From the NCBI RefSeq assembly GCF_022695515.1, contig NZ_JALDPT010000032.1:1-64000 (forward strand): a DNA stretch of 64,000 bases. The letters are read 5' to 3'. Made by a program: the position numbers and the translations under genes. This DNA is from Phenylobacterium aquaticum (GTDB lineage Bacteria; Pseudomonadota; Alphaproteobacteria; Caulobacterales; Caulobacteraceae). The notes under the pieces are model-generated. The model was not told where the DNA came from. It worked only from the letters and a program-made list of their open reading frames with translations, and made no database searches. Below, in pieces: positions 34,321-42,471 of the stretch (the stretch's first letter is position 1; every line of letters begins with the position of its first letter).

Positions 34321-35302
34321 CTACGGAATCAGCAAACTCGCGCCCACAGTCGCCCGGCTTTCCAGGGCTTCGTGCGCCTGGCGGGCCTGGTCCAGCGGGA
34401 AGGTCTGGCCGATCTCGACCTCGATCCGGCCTGCGGCGATGAGGCCGAACAGGGCGCCGGCGCTCTCATCGAGCTCGGCGGTGGTGGCCACATAGTCGAA
34501 CAGGGTCGGGCGGGTCAGATAGAGCGAACCCATCCGCGACAGCCGCCCCGGCTCGATCGCCGGCGCCGGTCCCGAGGCATTGCCATAGGAGACCAGCATG
34601 CCGCGCCGGGCGAGGCTGCCGAGCGAGCCCTCAAAGGTCGCCGCGCCGACCGAGTCATAGACGACTGGCACGCCGGCCCCGCCGGTGAGCTTGCGCACCT
34701 CGGCGGCGACGTCCTGGTCGCGATAGAGGATCACGTGGTCGGCGCCCAGCGCCTTGGCCCGGGCGGCCTTGTCATCGGACCCGACGGTGGCGATCACGGT
34801 GGCGCCCAGGATCTTGGCCCACTGGACCAGGATCTGGCCGACCCCGCCGGCGGCGGCGTGGACCAGGATGGTCTGGCCGGCCTGGACCGGATAGCAGCGC
34901 CGGATCAGGAACTCGGCCGTCATGCCCTTGAGCAACACGGCGGCCCCGACCTCGGCGGTGACCCCGGCCGGCAGCTTCACGGCCCGCTCGGCGGCGACCA
35001 CGTGAAACTCGGCATAGGCGCCGATCGGTCCCGAGGCGTAGGCGACCAGGTCGCCGGGAACGAAGCGGGTGACCCCCTCCCCCACGGCCTCGACCACGCC
35101 CGCGCCTTCCATGCCGATCCCGGAGGGCAGCTTCACCGGATAGAGGCCGGTGCGGTGATAGGTGTCGATGAAGTTGATGCCGACGGCCTGGTTCTTCACC
35201 AGGATCTCCCCGGCCTTCGGGGCCGACCGGGACCTCGGCCAGGGTCAGGACCTCGGGACCGCCCGTGCGGTCGAAACGGATGGCGCGCATGGTCCGGCTC
35301 AT
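34321..35302 (-). CDS. NADPH:quinone reductase family oxidoreductase, frameshifted near its start in this sequence
   Basis: A zinc-free medium-chain dehydrogenase of the QOR type. The first frame gives MSRTMRAIRFDRTGGPEVLT and AEVPVGP. After a shift at a GGGG run (35219-35222) the second frame continues GEILVKNQAVGINFIDTYHR, the NADPH loop VHAAAGGVGQILVQWAK, GSDDKAARAKALGADHVILY and GQTFPLDQARQAHEALESR. Removing one base gives VGPKAGEIL. It reduces quinones or related carbonyls. Its ATG overlaps the stop of the upstream dienelactone hydrolase gene (35299-35302), so the two form an operon. Confidence 0.83.
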
Positions 35303-35993
35303 CCCAGGTTCGCTTGGAAGAAGGTCAGGGTGCGGCCGCCGGCCAGCTTGGCGTCGGCCTCGTCATAGTGCTCGCCGCCCGGCCGGCGAAGGCGTGGTCG
35401 CGGCCGGCATAGGTGTGGATGGTGATCTGCGGATGATTCTTCAGGTTCTGCAGGATGATCGCCTGGGCCGGCTTGGGGACGAACTGGTCCTCCTCGGCAA
35501 TGTGCAGCATCAGGGGCCGGGTGATCTTGTCGGCCTCGCCGGTCAGGCCCTCGATGCCCACGCCGTAGTAGGACACGCTCGCGTCACAGTCGGTGCGGGC
35601 GGCGGTCAGGAAGGCGAGCTTGCCCCCCAGGCAGAAGCCGACCGCGCCGACCTTGCTGGTGCAGGAGGGTTCGGCGCGGATGTACTTGATCACCGCGGCG
35701 ATGTCCTCGACCCCCTTGTCGGCGTCAAAGGCGTTCATCAGGGCGAAGGCCTTCTTCCATTCGGCCTCCGACTTGTCGGTGATGTCGACGCCCGGTTCGA
35801 TCCGCCAGAACAGGTCCGGGCAGATGGCCAGATAGCCCTGGGCGGCCAGGCCGTCGGCGATCTCGCGCATGACGGCGTTGACCCCGAAGATCTCCTGGAT
35901 GACCACGACGGCCGGGGCCTTGTCCTTGGCCGGCCGCGCCAGATAGGCGGAGAAGCTTCCGTCTGAGGTGGTGATGCTGATGGTCTCGCCCAT
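35299..35993 (-). CDS. Dienelactone hydrolase family protein, frameshifted near the C-terminus in this sequence
   Basis: An alpha/beta hydrolase of about 230 residues beginning MGETISITTSDGSFSAYLAR with AGGGAG upstream. Features are VVVIQEIFGVNAVMREIADG (Glu of the triad network), VGAVGFCLGGKLAF (nucleophile Cys in GFCLGG) and the late Asp/His pair, with YAGRDHAFA holding His. In frame it ends TMTRPTPSWPAAAP, but adding one base at 35381-35386 yields HAFARPGGEHYDEADAKLAG and a stop overlapping the next gene's ATG. That fits the family, so I take the longer form. Confidence 0.85.
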
Positions 35994-36158
35994 GTGCGGC
36001 TCCCTGGGGTTCACGTGAAAGGTCTGGCGCCTTCCTAACGCGCCAGGGCGACAGGTGGGTATGGGAAAAGCGGTTGGGGAGAGCCCGTTGGGCGACTCCC
36101 CTTGCGGCGCCTCGCCGACGCCCCCCATAACAGGCGCCTCAACCGAAAGGTCCGTGCC

Positions 36159-36398
36159 ATGAAGATGACCGTCGAGATCGACTGCACCCCGCTGGAAGCC
36201 CGGGCCTTTCTGGGCCTGCCCGACGTCACCGCCCTCAATGAGAAGCTGGTGGAGGAGATGCAGAGCCGGATGAGCGCCAACATCTCCATGCTGTCGCCCG
36301 AGGAGCTCCTGAAGAACTGGACCGCCTTCGGCGTCGGCGCCCAGGAGCAGTTCCGCAAACTGATGGACATGGGCATGGCCGCCGCCCGGCCGAAGTGA
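36159..36398 (+). CDS. DUF6489 family protein
   Basis: A 79-residue soluble protein starting MKMTVEIDCTPLEARAFLGL, a pattern I associate with DUF6489, then PDVTALNEKLVEEMQSRMSA and ISMLSPEELLKNWTAFGVGA, ending with a short helix. It is amphipathic and reminiscent of small phasin-like or helical proteins, but the function is unknown. It lies 10 bp before mnmE on the same strand. I reject the longer frame from 36102 because its first 19 codons look non-coding. Confidence 0.75.
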   Translation: MKMTVEIDCTPLEARAFLGLPDVTALNEKLVEEMQSRMSANISMLSPEELLKNWTAFGVGAQEQFRKLMDMGMAAARPK

Positions 36399-36400
36399 GC

Positions 36401-36416
36401 CGTTTCACGTGACCGA
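36401..36416. other. Degenerate parS-like site over the mnmE start codon
   Basis: CGTTTCACGTGACCGA keeps the central TTTCACGTGA of parS and includes the GTG start of mnmE (36409-36411). It matches 12 of 16 positions. ParB binding would be weak if any. Confidence 0.4.
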
Positions 36417-37746
36417 TACGATCTTCGCCCCCGCCACGGCCCCGGGCCAGGCGGCGGTGGCGGTGGTCCGGCTGTCCGGACCGCAGACCCGTCGCGCCCT
36501 GGCCGCCCTGGCCGGCCGCCTGCCCCGCCGGCGCATGGCGGGCCTGAGAACCCTGAAGACCCCCGACGGCCAGGCCATCGATCAGGCCCTGACCCTCTGG
36601 TTCCCCGGACCCGCCAGCTATACGGGCGAGGACAGCGCCGAGTTTCACGTGCACGGCGGGGCCGCGGTGGTCGCCGCCCTGCTCCAGGCGCTCACGGACC
36701 TGGGTCTCCGCCTCGCCGAACCCGGCGAATTCACCCGCCGGGCCTTCGAGAACGGCAAGCTCGACCTGGCCCAGGCCGAGGGGGTCGCCGATCTCATCGC
36801 CGCGGAGACTGAGGCCCAGCGTCGCCAGGCCCTGGATCAGCTGCGCGGCGCGCTCGGCCGGGCCCAGGCCGGATGGCGCGACGCCCTGGTCGAGGCCCTC
36901 GCCATGTTCGAAGCCGCCGTGGACTTTCCCGACGAGGAGGTGCCGGCCGATGTCGCCGAGCGGGCCGGGCCGCACCTTGATCACCTGATCGCCGAGCTTC
37001 AGGCCGCCCTTGAGGGCGTCCAGAGGGCGGAGCGCGTGCGCGACGGCTACCGGATCGCCCTGGTTGGGGCGCCCAACGCCGGCAAGAGCACCCTGCTCAA
37101 CGCCCTGGCGGGCCGCGAAGCCGCGATCGTGACCGCCACCCCGGGCACGACACGGGACGTGATCGAGGTCCATCTGCGCCTGGGCGGTTACAAGGTCGTG
37201 CTCGCCGACACCGCGGGCCAAAGGGACACCGCCGATGAGATCGAGGCCGAGGGTGTGCGGCGCGCCCGGGCCTGGTCCCGGGGCGCCGATCTGCGGATCT
37301 GGGTGGTGGACGGCGCGGGCCAGACCCCCGCCCCGCCGCCGCCGGGTCTGAAGGCCGGCGATCTCTGCGTGATCAGCAAGGCCGATCTGCCCCCCGGCGC
37401 CGAGACGGGTCGCGCCCAGCTGGAATGCCGCGCCCTGGAGCTGGAGCTGCACCGGATCAGCGCACGTGAAACGGCCGACCTCTCGGCCCTGGAAGCCGTT
37501 CTGACCGACCACGTGGTCGAGGCCCTGGCCGGTTCCGAACCCCCGGCCGCCACCCGCCTGCGCCATGCGGCCTTGCTCGGCGAGGCCCTGGAACGTCTGA
37601 CCCGGGCCCGTGCGCATGAAGAGGAGTTGGAACTGGCCGCAGAGGACGTGCGCCTCGCCGGCCGAGCGCTGGACCGGATCACCGGCCGCATCCACCCCGA
37701 GGACGTGCTGGACCGGGTGTTTTCCAGCTTCTGCATTGGAAAATAA
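36409..37746 (+). CDS. mnmE: tRNA uridine-5-carboxymethylaminomethyl GTPase MnmE
   Basis: A 445-residue GTPase that, with MnmG, modifies U34 of several tRNAs. The N-terminal folate-binding domain has AVAVVRLSGP and PGEFTRRAFENGKLDLAQAE. The G domain has GAPNAGKSTLLNALAGREAA (G1), TPGTTRDVIEV (G2), DTAGQRDTADEIE (G3) and ISKADL (G4). The C-terminus FSSFCIGK contains the essential CIGK cysteine. GTG start, within a parS-like site. Two CACGTG half-parS sequences lie inside the frame (36646, 37463). Confidence 0.95.
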   Translation: MTDTIFAPATAPGQAAVAVVRLSGPQTRRALAALAGRLPRRRMAGLRTLKTPDGQAIDQALTLWFPGPASYTGEDSAEFHVHGGAAVVAALLQALTDLGLRLAEPGEFTRRAFENGKLDLAQAEGVADLIAAETEAQRRQALDQLRGALGRAQAGWRDALVEALAMFEAAVDFPDEEVPADVAERAGPHLDHLIAELQAALEGVQRAERVRDGYRIALVGAPNAGKSTLLNALAGREAAIVTATPGTTRDVIEVHLRLGGYKVVLADTAGQRDTADEIEAEGVRRARAWSRGADLRIWVVDGAGQTPAPPPPGLKAGDLCVISKADLPPGAETGRAQLECRALELELHRISARETADLSALEAVLTDHVVEALAGSEPPAATRLRHAALLGEALERLTRARAHEEELELAAEDVRLAGRALDRITGRIHPEDVLDRVFSSFCIGK

Positions 37747-37748
37747 GC

Positions 37749-37764
37749 TGTTTCACGTGAAACA
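37749..37764. other. parS: parS site 2 (perfect)
   Basis: TGTTTCACGTGAAACA, identical to site 1, beginning 3 bp after the mnmE stop codon and about 8.4 kb from the predicted origin. Confidence 0.93.
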
Positions 37765-37786
37765 CCCTCGGAGAGGCCGTGGATAG

Positions 37787-37894
37787 CCCCTCACCCCGCC
37801 CTCTCCCCGTAAACGGGGCGAGGGAGCAGGCCCAGGCCTGAAGCGCCAAACTGTCCCCTCTCCCCGCTTGCCGGGAGAGGGTCAGGGTGAGGGG
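37787..37894. repeat. REP/BIME-like palindromic element between two parS sites
   Basis: Outer arms CCCCTCACC (37787-37795) and GGTGAGGGG (37886-37894) enclose two hairpins: CTCTCCCCGT/ACGGGGCGAG (about 37801-37822) and CCTCTCCCCG/CGGGAGAGG (about 37857-37880). It is the same family as the element at 32206-32306. Confidence 0.65.
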
Positions 37895-37942
37895 TAATCC
37901 CCGCCACGACCCATACTCGTCCATTCCCCGCCTGAATCTCTC

Positions 37943-37958
37943 GGTTTCACGTGAAACC
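37943..37958. other. parS: parS site 3 (near-perfect)
   Basis: GGTTTCACGTGAAACC, a perfect palindrome differing from consensus only in the outermost base pair. It is 59 bp before the mnmG start and about 8.6 kb from the origin. It lies 194 bp from site 2. Confidence 0.85.
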
Positions 37959-38016
37959 CCGCGCGCCTTCCGCTATAGGACCAGCCCGCCCATATGGGGT
38001 GGATGAGGGCGAGACC

Positions 38017-39870
38017 TTGAGCGTCTGGGACGTGATCATCATCGGCGGCGGCCATGCGGGCTGCGAGGCGGCGGCGGCGTCCGCCCGCTTCGGCGCGCGC
38101 ACCCTGCTCCTGACCCACAAGCTCGAAACCATCGGCGAGATGAGCTGCAACCCGGCCATCGGCGGCCTGGGCAAGGGCCATCTGGTCCGCGAGATCGACG
38201 CCCTGGACGGGGTCATGGGCCGTCTGGCCGATGTCGCCGGCATCCAGTTCCGCATGCTGAACCGCTCCAAGGGCGCGGCAGTGCGGGGACCCCGCTCTCA
38301 GATCGACCGCAAGCTTTATCGCCAGGCCATGCAGGCGGAGCTTTCTGCCACGCCGAACCTCACCATTCGGGCCGAAGCGGTCGAGGACTTGGTGATCAAG
38401 GACGGCCAGGTGGCCGGCGTGGTCGGCGCGACCGGTGAAACCTATGCCGCCGGCCGTGTGGTGCTGACCACGGGCACCTTCCTGAAGGGGATCATTCACC
38501 TCGGCGACACCCGCACCCCGGCGGGGCGGGTCGGTGATGCGCCGGCCATCGGCCTGTCCGACCGGCTCTACAGCCTGGGCCTCAGCATGGGGCGGCTGAA
38601 GACCGGCACCCCGGCGCGCCTGGACGGGACCACCATCGCCTGGGACCGGCTGGAAACCCAGGAGGCGGACGCCGATCCGGTCCCCTTCTCCTTCCTGACC
38701 GACAGGATCACCACGCGCCAGATCGCCTGCGGCGTGACCTTCACGACGGAAGAGACCCACAAGATCATCGCTGAGCGGCTGTCGGAGTCGGCGGTCTATG
38801 GCGGCCGGATCAATGGCCGCGGCCCCCGCTACTGCCCGTCCATCGAGGACAAGGTGGTCCGGTTCGCCGACAAGACCAGCCATCAGATCTTCCTGGAGCC
38901 TGAGGGCCTGGACGACGACACGGTCTATCCCAACGGCATCTCGACCTCGGTGTCGCCGGAGACCCAGGATCTGTTCCTGCGGACCATTCCGGGCCTCGAG
39001 GCCGTGCACGTGAAACGCTACGGCTATGCGATCGAGTACGATTACGTCGATCCGCGCGAGCTTTCGCCGGCTCTGGAGGTCAAGCGCCTGCCCGGTCTCT
39101 ATCTGGCCGGCCAGATCAACGGCACCACGGGCTATGAGGAGGCCGCCGCCCAGGGCCTGGTCGCCGGCCTGAACGCCGCCCGCGCCGCAGGCGGGTCCCA
39201 ACCGGCCATCTTTGGCCGGGACGAGGCCTATATCGGGGTGATGATTGACGACCTGGTCACCCGGGGCGTCACCGAACCCTATCGGATGTTCACCAGCCGG
39301 GCGGAATTCCGCCTGTCCCTGCGTGCCGACAACGCCGACCAGCGCCTGACCGACCGTGGTCTGGCGCTCGGCCTGGTGGGCCACGCACGTGAAACCGCCT
39401 GGACCGCCAAGTCCCAGGCGCTGGCCGCCGCCCGCGCCCGCGCCGCCGCTCTGACCCTCACCCCGAATGAGGCCGACAAGGCCGGATTGCCGGTGAAGGC
39501 GGATGGCCAGCGCCGGGACGTGACCCAGCTGCTCGCCTATCCCACGATCGCCTTCGAGGATCTGGCCCGGATCTGGCCGGAGCTTTCCGACTGGGCGCCC
39601 CAGATTCGTGAGCAGATCGAGATCGACGCGGCCTATGCCGGCTATCTGGACCGCCAGGCGGCCGACGCCCAGGCCTTCCGTCGCGACGAGGACCTGCGCC
39701 TCGACCCGGAACTCGACTATCGCGCGGTCGGCGGCCTCTCCAACGAGGTCCGCGAGAAGCTGATCGCCGTCCGCCCCCTGACCCTTGGCCAGGCCGCCCG
39801 CATCGAGGGCGTGACCCCCGGCGCCCTCTCAGCCCTGTTGGCCCATGTCCGTCGCCGCACCGCAGCCTGA
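38017..39870 (+). CDS. mnmG: tRNA uridine-5-carboxymethylaminomethyl modification enzyme MnmG (GidA)
   Basis: A 617-residue FAD enzyme partnering MnmE. The FAD loop VIIIGGGHAGCEAAAASAR is at the N-terminus. The family blocks GEMSCNPAIGGLGKGHLVRE, MLNRSKGAAVRGPRSQIDR and YCPSIEDKVVRF are present, and the C-terminal tRNA-binding domain includes GYLDRQ. I choose TTG at 38017 (MSVWDVII) preceded by GAGGGCGAG, as other MnmG start here. The longer frame begins inside parS site 3. Two parS half-sites (39007, 39386) are embedded in the coding sequence. Confidence 0.94.
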   Translation: MSVWDVIIIGGGHAGCEAAAASARFGARTLLLTHKLETIGEMSCNPAIGGLGKGHLVREIDALDGVMGRLADVAGIQFRMLNRSKGAAVRGPRSQIDRKLYRQAMQAELSATPNLTIRAEAVEDLVIKDGQVAGVVGATGETYAAGRVVLTTGTFLKGIIHLGDTRTPAGRVGDAPAIGLSDRLYSLGLSMGRLKTGTPARLDGTTIAWDRLETQEADADPVPFSFLTDRITTRQIACGVTFTTEETHKIIAERLSESAVYGGRINGRGPRYCPSIEDKVVRFADKTSHQIFLEPEGLDDDTVYPNGISTSVSPETQDLFLRTIPGLEAVHVKRYGYAIEYDYVDPRELSPALEVKRLPGLYLAGQINGTTGYEEAAAQGLVAGLNAARAAGGSQPAIFGRDEAYIGVMIDDLVTRGVTEPYRMFTSRAEFRLSLRADNADQRLTDRGLALGLVGHARETAWTAKSQALAAARARAAALTLTPNEADKAGLPVKADGQRRDVTQLLAYPTIAFEDLARIWPELSDWAPQIREQIEIDAAYAGYLDRQAADAQAFRRDEDLRLDPELDYRAVGGLSNEVREKLIAVRPLTLGQAARIEGVTPGALSALLAHVRRRTAA

Positions 39871-40504
39871 TCCGGTCCTCCCCGTGGTGACCGACGCCGC
39901 GAGCTTCGCCGCGGTGACGGGGGCTGACGCCCAGGCCCTCGCCGACCTTGAGCAATACCGGTCATACCTGGTCGATTGGAACCAGCGGATGAACCTGGTG
40001 GGTCCCGCGACGCTAGATATCTTCTGGTCGCGGCACGCCTGGGACTCCGCTCAGATCCTGCCCCTGGCGCCCGAGGCGCTCACCTGGGCCGACCTCGGAA
40101 CGGGCGCAGGATTGCCGGGCATCGTGCTGGCGATCCTCGGGAAAAGCCGTCCAGGCTTCCACGTCCATCTGGTGGAATCCATGGCCAAGCGCTGCCGCTT
40201 TCTGACCGAAGTGGTCGATGGATTGGCGCTTCCGGCGACCGTTCATAATTCTCGTGCGGAAGACTTGTCACTGGCTGTGGATATCGTCACGGCTCGGGCT
40301 TGCGCGCCCCTCTCGCGATTGCTTGGGTATAGCCGGCCCTACCTGCAGCGTGGCGCGGTGGCACTGTTCCTAAAGGGACAAGATGTTGCGGCCGAATTGG
40401 ACGATGCAGCTAAATCTTGGGATTTCGAGGCCGAAGTATTGCCCAGCTTGAGTGATGTGAGAGGCCAGATCGTGCGCGTTAGGAGGCTGGGCCGTGGCCG
40501 TTAA
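39845..40504 (+). CDS. rsmG: 16S rRNA (guanine527-N7)-methyltransferase RsmG (GidB)
   Basis: A 219-residue SAM methyltransferase modifying G527 of 16S rRNA; loss gives streptomycin resistance in other bacteria. Features are LVDWNQRMNLVGPATLDIFW, the SAM loop WADLGTGAGLPGIVLAIL, VHLVESMAKRCRFL and TVHNSRAEDL. It overlaps mnmG by 26 bp and parA by 11 bp. From about 40195 to 40480 codon use shifts to TTG, GCT, TCT and GTA, with visibly lower GC than its neighbours. Confidence 0.94.
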   Translation: MSVAAPQPDPVLPVVTDAASFAAVTGADAQALADLEQYRSYLVDWNQRMNLVGPATLDIFWSRHAWDSAQILPLAPEALTWADLGTGAGLPGIVLAILGKSRPGFHVHLVESMAKRCRFLTEVVDGLALPATVHNSRAEDLSLAVDIVTARACAPLSRLLGYSRPYLQRGAVALFLKGQDVAAELDDAAKSWDFEAEVLPSLSDVRGQIVRVRRLGRGR

Positions 40505-41315
40505 GTCTGAACCGGGAAAACGCGCCCTACGCGTGCTGGTGATCGCCAATCAGAAGGGCGGGGTGGGCAAGACCACCACGGCCATCAATCTCGGCACGGC
40601 GCTCGCCGCCGTCGGGGAAAAGGTGCTGCTGATCGATTCCGATCCCCAGGGCAACGCCTCGACGGGGCTCGGCATCCGCCACGCCCAGCGCAAGACCACC
40701 CTCTATGACGTGCTGATGGGCGAGACCCCCATCACCCAGGCCGTGGTCAAGACCGAGCTGCCGGGTCTCGACCTGGTGCCGGCCGATCCGGACCTGTCCG
40801 GGGTGGAGTTGGAGCTGGGCCAGCAGGCCCGCCGCTCCTTCAAGCTGCGCGACGCGATCGATCCGATCCGCCAGTCGGGCGAATACACCTATGTGCTGAT
40901 CGACTGCCCGCCGTCGCTCAACCTCCTGACGGTCAACGCCATGGCCGCCGCCGACGCCGTCCTGGTGCCGTTGCAGTGCGAGTTCTTCGCCCTCGAAGGC
41001 CTCAGCCAGCTGATGCGGACCATCGAGCTGGTGCGCGGCAGCCTCAATCCGAACCTGGAGATCCAGGGCGTGGTGCTGACCATGTACGACCGGCGCAACA
41101 GCCTGTCCGAACAGGTGGCCAGTGACGTGCGCAGCCACTTCGGCCAGACGGTTTATCAGACCGTCATCCCCCGCAATGTCCGGGTGTCGGAGGCGCCGAG
41201 CTACGGCAAGCCCGCCCTGGTCTATGATTTGAAATGCGCCGGCAGCCAGGCCTATCTGAAGCTCGCCCGCGAAGTGGTGGTGCGCGAGCGCGATCGCCGC
41301 GCCCAAGCCGCCTGA
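40494..41315 (+). CDS. parA: Chromosome partitioning ATPase ParA
   Basis: A 273-residue Walker-type ATPase that moves ParB-bound origins to the new pole. The deviant Walker A NQKGGVGKTTTAINL has the signature lysine K21 and catalytic K26. Walker A' is LLIDSDPQGNASTGLG, Walker B YVLIDCPPSLN. The C-terminal DNA-binding region is VIPRNVRVSEAPSYGKP. GTG start inside rsmG, so the genes are coupled; 7 bp separate it from parB. Confidence 0.96.
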   Translation: MAVKSEPGKRALRVLVIANQKGGVGKTTTAINLGTALAAVGEKVLLIDSDPQGNASTGLGIRHAQRKTTLYDVLMGETPITQAVVKTELPGLDLVPADPDLSGVELELGQQARRSFKLRDAIDPIRQSGEYTYVLIDCPPSLNLLTVNAMAAADAVLVPLQCEFFALEGLSQLMRTIELVRGSLNPNLEIQGVVLTMYDRRNSLSEQVASDVRSHFGQTVYQTVIPRNVRVSEAPSYGKPALVYDLKCAGSQAYLKLAREVVVRERDRRAQAA

Positions 41316-41322
41316 GGATCCT

Positions 41323-42204
41323 ATGATGGCAGAGAAACGCGGACTGGGCCGGGGGCTCTCGGCCCTGCTGGGCGAGGTCGAAGAGACGCCGGTTACGGGC
41401 GGTGCCGCCGCGGCGGCCGGCCTGCGCGACATTCCGATCGAGCTGATCCACCGCAATGAGAAGCAGCCCCGCTGGGTCTTCGCGGAGGCTGAGATCGAGG
41501 AGCTCGCCGCCTCGATCCGCGAGAAGGGCGTGCTGCAGCCGATCCTGGTGCGCGCCGCCCCCGACATGGACGGCCACTTCGAAATCGTCGCCGGTGAACG
41601 CCGCTGGCGCGCCAGCCAGAAGGCCGGCCTGCATGAGCTGCCGGCCCTGGTTCGCGAGCTGGACGACGCCCAGGTCTTGGAGATCGCGGTCATCGAGAAC
41701 GTCCAGCGCGCCGCGCTGAACCCGATCGAAGAGGCCAGCGCCTATCAGCAGCTGGTCGAGATCCACGGCCGCAGCCATGGCGAGGTCGCCGACGCCGTCG
41801 GCAAGAGCCGCGCCCATGTCGCCAATGCGGTCCGCCTGCTGAACCTGCCGCCCGAGGTTCGCGACTATGTGTTGAACGGCCAGATTAGCGCGGGCCACGC
41901 CCGGGCGATCCTCAGCGCGCCCGATCCGGTGGCGCTCGCCGAGCAGGTCATCGCCCGCGGCCTGTCGGTCCGCGAGACCGAGGCCCTGGCCCGCAAGGCG
42001 GCCGGCGGCCCGGCGCCCGCGCCGAAGTCGGCCAAGGCGCCGCTTGCCAAGGACACCGACACCCAGGCCCTGGAGGTCGACCTGTCGGAGGTGCTGGGTC
42101 TCAAGGTCGAGGTGCTCGACCGCGGTGGGGTCGGCGAACTTCGCATCCGCTACGCCACCCTCGAGCAGCTGGACGAGGTCTGCCGCCGGCTCACCAAGGC
42201 CTGA
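41323..42204 (+). CDS. parB: Chromosome partitioning protein ParB
   Basis: A 293-residue CTP-dependent DNA clamp that loads at parS. The N-terminal RGLGRGLSALLGEV is the ParA-stimulating peptide. The CTP pocket includes QPILVRAAP and the IVAGERRWRASQKAGL box. The ENVQRAALNPIEEASAY region and the helix-turn-helix GEVADAVGKSRAHVANAVRL bind parS. The C-terminal 60 residues dimerise. The cognate sites lie 3.4-7.2 kb upstream of its start. ATGATG start at 41323. Confidence 0.96.
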   Translation: MMAEKRGLGRGLSALLGEVEETPVTGGAAAAAGLRDIPIELIHRNEKQPRWVFAEAEIEELAASIREKGVLQPILVRAAPDMDGHFEIVAGERRWRASQKAGLHELPALVRELDDAQVLEIAVIENVQRAALNPIEEASAYQQLVEIHGRSHGEVADAVGKSRAHVANAVRLLNLPPEVRDYVLNGQISAGHARAILSAPDPVALAEQVIARGLSVRETEALARKAAGGPAPAPKSAKAPLAKDTDTQALEVDLSEVLGLKVEVLDRGGVGELRIRYATLEQLDEVCRRLTKA

Positions 42205-42208
42205 AAAT

Positions 42209-42247
42209 CGGGCTTCTGAAATCGCCTCTGTGGCGCACAGAAGCCCG
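42209..42247. repeat. Inverted repeat after parB
   Basis: Perfect 10 bp arms CGGGCTTCTG (42209-42218) and CAGAAGCCCG (42238-42247) around a 19 nt loop, starting 4 bp after the parB stop. There is no T tract, so it is an RNA 3'-end hairpin or Rho-assisted end rather than a classic terminator. Confidence 0.5.
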
Positions 42248-42286
42248 AGAACCGTAGCCGAGTGCGGCCGGTTCGCCAGAACAGCC

Positions 42287-42295
42287 TGTGGATAA
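42287..42295 (-). promoter_or_regulatory. Consensus DnaA box downstream of parB
   Basis: TGTGGATAA on the plus strand, that is TTATCCACA on the minus strand, the ideal DnaA box. It lies between parB and the leftward glycosyltransferase gene, about 140 bp upstream of no known start on the plus strand and beyond the 3' end of the leftward gene. Confidence 0.6.
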
Positions 42296-42471
42296 GCGGG
42301 TTTTCGGCCCTAACCGGTTCTGGAATCGAGAGAAATCGGAACAGGTACGAGCGGCCGCAAACACCCGATTTTCGGCCCCTGGAGGCCCTAGCCCCACACG
42401 CCCCGCCGTGATTTGACAGGCGCGTACAAATACCGCCCTCCCCTCGCCCATCAGGCGGGCGAGAAGCGTTC

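Noticed and set aside
36007..36022. GGGTTCACGTGAAAGG as a parS site
   Set aside because: Keeps only the central CACGTGA core, with four mismatches in the outer positions, and sits in the leader of the dienelactone hydrolase gene. Too weak to list as parS.
37951..38016. Extended mnmG start (GTG) inside parS site 3
   Set aside because: The extra 22 residues are unlike MnmG, the GTG belongs to the parS palindrome, and TTG at 38017 has a good GAGGGCGAG upstream.
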